A stretch of 64,000 nucleotides of DNA, from contig NC_089990.1 in NCBI RefSeq assembly GCF_036417845.1, forward strand, positions 4,662,001 through 4,726,000, given 5' to 3'. Positions 57,830 to 64,000 of the stretch are shown here, in pieces (the stretch's first letter is position 1; each line of letters opens with the position of its first letter). The stretch comes from Apteryx mantelli (lineage: Eukaryota > Chordata > Aves > Apterygiformes > Apterygidae). The notes under the pieces are model-generated. The model searched no databases. It saw only the letters and a program-made list of their open reading frames with translations, and was not told where the DNA came from. The position numbers and the translations under genes were made by a program.

Positions 57830-60255
57830 CTTTTTAAGTCTCGGTCCACTAGCTTGCATGAGACCACCCTTTTCTTTCCTCCTTTCTTGCACTTGGGTTT
57901 GAATTCTCTCTCTTATGAATTTTATTAGCTTATGGAAGTTTCAGGCAGAATGGGTTTTTGGTTCTTCCTCTCCAAAGGGATATTCAAGGAATCACCTGTT
58001 TCACGTTGTGATAGTTCGTTCATGGGGAATATTGCCATTCTCCAGCCAACGACGGGAACAAACTATCGAAATTCAGCAGCAAGTTAAACCGATCTAGCAG
58101 GTTATGGTCTTAAATGTGTGCAAATCCCAGAGCGGCTGCTCTGCTGAAAACAGAGATTTGCCGACGTGCTCCATTTAGGAGAAGTATTTGGCAAACAGGC
58201 TTTTGAGGACTGCTTTAGTGGTGTCTGTGGCCGTCTTTTACGTGGTTCGTGCTGTGCCCCGTCGGCTCCCGGCGCTTTGCAGATAACTGCGGCAGGATTT
58301 GCACAGCGGCTGTGCTGTAGCGGGAAGTTTGCGGCAGGACGCGAGCGTGCAAGCGCAGCCGGGGAGGTCTACGGGCGGCTGCTCTCCTCCTTGAAAACGA
58401 GCACTGCTGCTGCTTTGACTGTCTGACCCGCTTGGGTCCTGGTCCTCAGTGTCGGGAGTCCTTGGGGAAGAGTGTAGGTGTGTAGGAAGCATCCTGTGCT
58501 TCTCCATCCCATCTGAGGCCCAAGCCCGTTTTCAGGTTTCCATCAGTTCAGCCTCCCTGTAGAAAATGCGGGTTTGCGAGGCCCCAGCGTCGTGGTAGTA
58601 AGCCAGCATCCCTCTGCTTTTCTCCAAGGTTGTAGATTCCCCCGTGGTGTCCATCCAAGCAGCCTCTGATGCTCCATATCCTCCTTCTTCCTGTATCTAC
58701 CTTGCACACAAATCCATGTACTTGAAGCCCCATGTACTATCACTTGACCAGCTTTCGCTCTTCTTAATGCTGTCCTGCAGGGCTTGGCGCTCCTGCGAGC
58801 TGGGCTTTTAATGAGGGGCCGGTTCCTATTCAATGCTGCGAGTTGGGATTTGTTGACCGATTTCAAGCTTTCCCGTGGGTGCAGGTTGCAGGTCGGTTTT
58901 GGGTGAAGGTGCTGAACGTGCCGACCGCGTGCTGGGTCTGGCTGCGTGGGGGAGTTTGAGGCACGTGAACTGGCTGCTGGGCCAGCAGTTGTCACAAAAG
59001 ATTTAAAAGATGATCTGAGCTAGGGAATCTGGTGCCCTCCTGCAGGGAGAGACGCTTTGAGAAGCTTGCAAAAAGTGAAGGATCAGGTTGTCTGAGGCTG
59101 ACCATGGACTTTGGGGCAGCAGTTATAGGAACAGCCTATGAATAGTGGTTTGCACCAGCTGTTTCCATGCAGTTGGACTCTGCCTCAGTGTAGGGTCTAC
59201 AGGTCCACACTAGGCATCTACCAAACACTGCTCAGAAAAGTCTCTGGTGTCACTTCTGCCCGGATCCAGCTAGGAGAATTGCGGTTTTCGATCTGAACCT
59301 GCTGCAGGAAGGTGGATATCCCATGGAGACATGTCTCCAAATCCGGAGAGAGCTGCTGGCCAGCCAAGTGCAATGACTAACTCTGGGACACGTCCCTTCC
59401 CCTAATGAACTTGCCAGGCTTTTCCCTGGCAGTGGCAGTTAGCTGTGTAACAGCAGCAGCAAAAGCTCTCGGGCTGCTCCCGGGTGAGAACACGGAGCAG
59501 GGAGCACGTCTCTCCCAGCACAACTGCTTCAGGGATTTTCAGGAATACCAAGAAAACCTGGTGGTGGTAGTTTTGCCGGTTTAAAGGAGATGCTCGATCG
59601 GTTTGCGCTTAGTGGCCGTCAGTCCCTGAACTTCCCCGTCTCCCCCCAAAGCGGCATCTAGTAATTATCCTGGGGAGGACTCGCTGTCGGACCAAATCCG
59701 CGTGCTGTAAGTCTTGCTGTCGAGCTGAAGCTGCTGGGTGCAAATCCCTGAAGGCTTTGCTTGGGCTGGACCAGAGAAGGAGCCAGCTGGGTGCGCCCAA
59801 TAGTGGGTGGTGCGCGTCTCCCGGCTGCAAATATTTCCAAGCATGGTGCTCCCCGAATTGGGAGGAGGAGGAGAATGGGCTGAGCCCTCAGATGCCTTGG
59901 GTGGATCCTATTTGAGGCGGATTGCAGGGATATTGCCCAAACGGGGCGTCGCTGCGGCACGTGCCCTAGGCGAGGGGGTCCCCGCGGGCACGCGCGGCGG
60001 GTGTGCGAGCTGCGGGGTGACCCGGCTCCTTGCTGCGCCGCTGGCTGATCCGAAAGGGAGGCGGCTCTTTGCTGGCTTAGCAAAGACATGCAGATTTTTA
60101 AAGTACTTCTAATTTCCTAATGCCGACTGACTTGCCCTCTCATGTCTGGAGCCCTTGTCATGAACAGACTATAAAACCACAAGTTCCCCTGAAAAGAGAA
60201 ACATGTACTGAGTGAGTCATGGTTTCTAGACTAGCCCTATTGTGTTGTTTTTTTA

Positions 60256-60280
60256 AATATATATATATATATATATATAA
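60256..60280. repeat. AT dinucleotide microsatellite
   Basis: About twelve AT units in the sequence following a T run. Likely length-variable. Confidence 0.85.
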
Positions 60281-60599
60281 AAAGATAGGGAAAGGTATAT
60301 TAATACCTTTTTTTGTTGGCATTTTGACATGTCTCTGTTTGCCCGTTTAACAAGGTGCTGCTGTTAATCAGTGAGTTGTTGCGATATTAAACTGGGAGAG
60401 GTCAGAGAGTGATGGAGCTCGCTCGGAGCTCGCTCGGAGAGCAGCTTCTCCTGTTTGGACTGGGAGCGAATTCCAGCCGTGTTTCTGTTGGAAGTGCTCG
60501 ACTCCCTGTCGGGAAATACTTGGTTGCCGTGCGTTTTTAAAATTGGATTAATCTGCCAGCTTTCAGGGTGATCTGCAGATGCCTGAATGCTATGTAGTT

Positions 60600-60683
60600 G
60601 GGGTTTGCTTTTGTTTTGGGGGTTTTGTGGGGGGGGTTTTAGTGGTTTTTTTTTTTTTTGGTGTTTTTTGGTGTGTTTTTTCC
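60600..60683. repeat. G/T-only low-complexity tract
   Basis: The plus strand is almost free of A and C over about 80 bp, with alternating T runs and G runs (GGGGGTTTTGTGGGGGGGG, then a T14 run). Several G runs of four or more could form a G-quadruplex on the plus strand. Confidence 0.8.
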
Positions 60684-61099
60684 CTCCTGTTTGAGCAGCG
60701 CTTCTGGCCCCACAACCTGGCGGCAGAGACCCCGGCCTTTCCTCCGGGGGGGTCTGGCTGAAATGAGCACCAGGAAACGGGCTGGTTTTAGTAAATAGCT
60801 TTAGTTCACTTGTTCCTAGATGCTTATAAAGCCCCTGAAAAAGCAGGCGCCGAGAGGGCTTTGCTCGCGCTTATCCCTCATCCCCAGCTGCTTTACGGCT
60901 GTTAAAATACAGGGACGGCACCAGCTTTGTCACCTGCTGCTACTGCAGTTCTGTTGGGGAGCAAATAATCTCCCCCGATCTGGCGACTGCAGTGTGTTTG
61001 GAGGCCGTAAAACTTGTTCGCATAAAAACGGGATGCAGCCCCTATCTGGGAAGGCAGTCGATACTGGAAAACTGGATGCACGGCTCTTATCCGCAGCGA

Positions 61100-61560
61100 G
61101 AAGCGAAGCTTTTGCGGCACGGACCAGAATATGCTGTCCACCCGCTGCTGTCCCGCAAAGCCGCGTTGAAGTGTAAAGTGGCCTTTGCTTTCCTTCTTCG
61201 GGGCGCGGGAAGAAGGGGCAGCAAGCGCAGGACCTGCAGCGGGAACAGCTTCCTCGCACGTTGTGCCTGCGTGCATCGACCCGTCTGTCGCCAGGGTGCA
61301 AAATGGGTGCGGGACCACGTCGCTCCTCTCCGGGTCCTTCTTTCCCCTCTCGGAACCAGAGTTTGTCTCTGGCCGTCGCTGGCAGCCGGGCAGAGCTTTT
61401 GCTCCCGGTAGGAATAACCGTGATGCTGGAGCTGAGGTAGGTGTCCTGCGGGAGCGGGGTGGCCTGGGCAGCTGGCCGAGGGTGCTGGCGGCCGCTTCCC
61501 GATGCCGCGGGGGAACGCCGAGCTGGGGTTCGTTTCGGAGTCGCTGAGGTCGCTTCTCTA
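61100..61560. promoter_or_regulatory. CpG-rich patch
   Basis: A moderately GC-rich segment with many CpGs (for example GGGGCGCGGGAAG and GGCGGCCGCTTCCCGATGCCGCGG). Open frames on both strands are composition effects. It may be a weak intronic island or enhancer. Confidence 0.25.
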
Positions 61561-64000
61561 CGCTGTGTCTCCCCGAGGGTGCTGAGTCTGTCTTATAGAC
61601 TTGCTGACTGAGCTGACAAGCACAGGGGCTGGAATGTAATTTTTTTAAGTGGAGATGCACACAAATGGCTGCAGGACATGTCCAGAGCGTGCCGTTTCCC
61701 TGAAAAAGTCAAACAGCAGCTTTCTTAAAAGCTCTCGGCTTATAGGGGTGTTGGCTGCTCGTTATGGTGTTAAAGATGTTAGAGGCAGATACCAGCAAAT
61801 TAAATCTCAATGAAGTGGTTAGATAATTCTGTTCTTGGAAATCCCTTTTTAAGGGAAGTCCTAATGGTTTGAAAGTGAAACAGGAAGAGTGAGGATTAGG
61901 AAAAAAGAAGTATTTGTGAAGGAGGGTCGACTGAATTTTCTTGCCTAGTAGCAGCCTATAGAAGAACCATTTTCTGCTCGTTAGAGCCAGGTGATGTGTC
62001 CTTGTGCCAGGCGTCACACTTGTGCTGCATGGGATCTTCTGAGTCTCCCTGCTTTGCTCCTTGCTGGAGGTCTCTTAGCTCTCCTGCCTGGCAGGTCCTG
62101 CAGCTTTTCTGCCGCTACACTGGCAATCACCAGCCAAAATCGCCTCTGCTCTCGATACCCAAGTGTTTCTGCCAGTGGTGAAATCAGCCTCCCGTAGCAT
62201 GCACCAGGCTTGCTTACAGTTGACTTTCTTGCTAAGCAAACCCTCTGTTCCCTCAAAAAAACCCACCCAGGTTTTGGTGGCACGAAGGGAGTGGGCAACC
62301 ACGGGAGCACTGAGGAGGAAGGAGCTGGTTCAGCTGCAGAAGCAGGTCCCGGTCAGGCAGACTGGGCATCCCGCGAGACAGGCAGTGTTGCACGCAGCAT
62401 CCATGCATCTTGCAGGGAGCTGCATGGGAGCATTTCCTTGCATTGACCAGCCTAGCTTGTAATTTGTGGCATAGTATGAAAATCCACTACAGCACTTTTC
62501 TGCTCTGTCAATCCATCGCGGCTTTGCTGCGATTCCTCCCCCTGCCCTATTCTTGCAATATAAGTCCGATGATGAAGTTGGTTGGTCTTGCTGTCAGTGG
62601 CTCTGACTGACTGCTCGGCATCTGGTCCTGTCCGCGGGCAGCGTTGCGGAGGCTCGGGAGGTGGGGTCTGCTCTGCTTTCCTCCAACTCTGCAGTGATGC
62701 AACTTCTTGTTGACTGTCTGTGCTGCTAGCTCCTGTCTGCGCTGCTTTCCCAGGGTGCCACGCCTGTCTATCCGTTCTCCTCTCAAACAGCTTCATGCTT
62801 TCCAGACCAAATAATGCATTAAAGAAAATTAGTATTTTCAGCTACAGGCAAACTTTTGTTCTTAAACTAACAAGCGCTTGTGAAGACAGCTCAGAGCTTT
62901 AGGCAAAGGAGGCTTTCTAATCCGAGTATGGACATTCAGGAGGATGAGCCTTGGTTGTCATTCAAAACAGCAAGCTGGGCTGTTTGGGTCCTGCCTTCTG
63001 ATGGTCTATGAACTTGAATTCACCGGTCCGTAAAGCTGAATTCATCCTTCATCCTCTTGCTTACAAAGGAATAGGCAAGCCATAGGCAGAGGAGGAAACC
63101 TTTAATTTCTCAGCTTATAGCAGCTGTAGCTAATGAAATGAAAGCTGGAAGATCTTGGGATGCAAATTTCATTTGAGGTTGAATTGAGCCTGCCCAGATC
63201 CCCGTTTGCAAAGACCCTGAGCTACAGGCTGGTTACGCCACCCTGTGTACTAGATGCTGGCTACATCAAGGCTGCAGAGGGCTGAGCCCCAGTCCTTTGA
63301 AAGCCACAATTCTGTCACCGCTGAATTTAGTTATTGGTGTCTACAACCTTGTTCATGGAAAGCCACTGCACGGGGGACATCCTGTCTGCATGTCCCATGG
63401 ATCACCGATTTCTGTAGTTCGTGCTGACCAAAGTGCTGGCAGGCTCCTCGTGCTCTTGTGAGTGGTCTGGGGAAGAGGACGTAGGCAGGTCCCTGGGCCT
63501 TTGCCCATCCTTGTGGTGGTGGTGCCTCAGGGTGGCACCCACCCGGTGAAGTGACCCACCATGAAGCTCACACCTCATGAAGCAAGCCCCTCGTCCTCTC
63601 TGTTTCTTAAATGCCCCTGAAGCCGTGCTGATCTGATCGAAGTGGGGTTTCTGCGTGCTCCTGGTTTAAGCGAGCGCTCCGCGCTTGCTCACGGTGCTCC
63701 TGCCGTGTCTTGCTCGGGAGGGTGGACAGTGTATATAGCCTGTTGTTTGCGTGTCTTCCTGAGAGGCTGATTCTGGGAAATAGGTGGCTGTTTATTCAAG
63801 CGGTTTGCTAGTACAAAAACAAACTGCTTTTCTCTTTTTGCAAACAATATCGTGTATACCACTTCATGCGGAAAGGCCTTCTGCGGGTACTGGTGAGAAC
63901 CCTCACCTTTTGTTTGGGGCAGCTGTGCTCCTCTCTAGGGGACGGGCATGCAGGCAGAGCTTTCAGCATCTATTGCATTAATACTTTAGATTTCTATTTT
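61561..64000. other. Intronic-looking DNA to the window end
   Basis: G- and T-biased on the plus strand (line 61741-61800 by hand: G 19, C 7). A TATA-like TATATAG lies at about 63732, without an island. No exon, RNA gene or repeat family is recognised. Confidence 0.5.

Larger units (their letters stand above)
57830..61099. other. Intronic-looking DNA
   Basis: No gene is recognised. It contains a small two-copy GGAGCTCGCTC repeat (60414-60435), an AT microsatellite and a G/T-rich tract. The frames at 58543-58995 and 59658-60089 have no recognisable domain. Confidence 0.5.
33637..64000 (+). other. Probable long first intron(s) of a plus-strand gene
   Basis: Downstream of the 33.6 kb donor, and clearly from about 36 kb, the plus strand tends to carry more T than A and more G than C. 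Counted by hand, line 38101-38160 has A 11, T 21, G 21, C 7, and line 38041-38100 has A 10, T 22. Such skew is an established feature of transcribed vertebrate introns on the sense strand. No recognisable protein exon occurs in the remaining 30 kb, which fits a large first intron. It contains candidate alternative promoters at 49.8 and 54.3 kb. The 3' boundary lies beyond the window. The gene cannot be named. Confidence 0.4.

Noticed and set aside
60902..61660. 252-codon minus-strand frame.
   Set aside because: It is in a CpG-rich patch with frames open on both strands. The composition is random-looking, nothing is recognised, and it runs against the presumed transcription direction.
1..64000. 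Possible tRNA, rRNA, endogenous retrovirus or DNA transposon genes.
   Set aside because: I found no tRNA A/B-box pair with cloverleaf arms, no rRNA sequence, and no gag/pol/env or transposase motifs in the translated frames. Highly decayed copies could have been missed.

Overview
This 64 kb window looks like vertebrate, most probably bird, nuclear DNA. The clearest marker is a copy of the 3' end of an avian CR1 LINE at about 21.0-21.16 kb, with a second, more decayed candidate near 26.3 kb. Other support is general: very GC-rich CpG islands in moderate-GC DNA, short microsatellites, few interspersed repeats, and no compact gene layout. I recognise no complete protein-coding gene, tRNA, rRNA, CRISPR array or intact mobile element. 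Nearly all open frames look like chance frames of GC-rich or strand-skewed DNA, so most calls below are regulatory, repeat or region descriptions at modest confidence.

Layout. From 1 to 32.8 kb the DNA is non-coding: AT-rich and mixed stretches, several CpG-rich patches (about 9.5, 13.9, 15.2-17.7 and 22.3-23.3 kb), one CR1 fragment, microsatellites, and blocks that keep CpGs and dense transcription-factor words in AT-rich context, as conserved enhancers often do (about 14.8, 15.4, 24.1, 29.5 and 31.6 kb). A statistically long open frame lies at 1.4-2.24 kb. From 32.83 to 33.27 kb is a G-rich minisatellite built on TGCATGCA blocks. It abuts the strongest CpG island (33.3-34.3 kb), which has a CCAAT box, GC-rich short repeats and a consensus splice donor at 33,637. 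I read this as the promoter and first, probably untranslated, exon of a plus-strand gene whose identity I cannot give.

From about 36 kb to the end, the plus strand is visibly richer in T than A and in G than C in the lines I counted, as expected of an intron transcribed on the plus strand. This would make 33.6-64 kb a long first intron (or introns). Inside it are candidate internal promoters: an AP-1 site plus TATA box next to a small CpG island at 49.76-50.04 kb, and a stronger CpG island at 54.26-54.7 kb. The latter carries an AAG|GTAAGG donor and, just downstream, a 36-codon ATG frame that looks like a textbook signal peptide. Two further exon-like segments (45.2-45.53 and 51.37-51.50 kb), paired AP-1 sites at 53.5 kb, an imperfect hairpin at 48.65 kb and a roughly 120 bp tandem duplication at 57.6-57.83 kb are the other distinct items.

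I see no evidence for a novel multi-gene system. The points most worth checking are the minisatellite-flanked promoter, the nested promoters, the signal-peptide frame, and the open frames at 1.4 and 45.2 kb.
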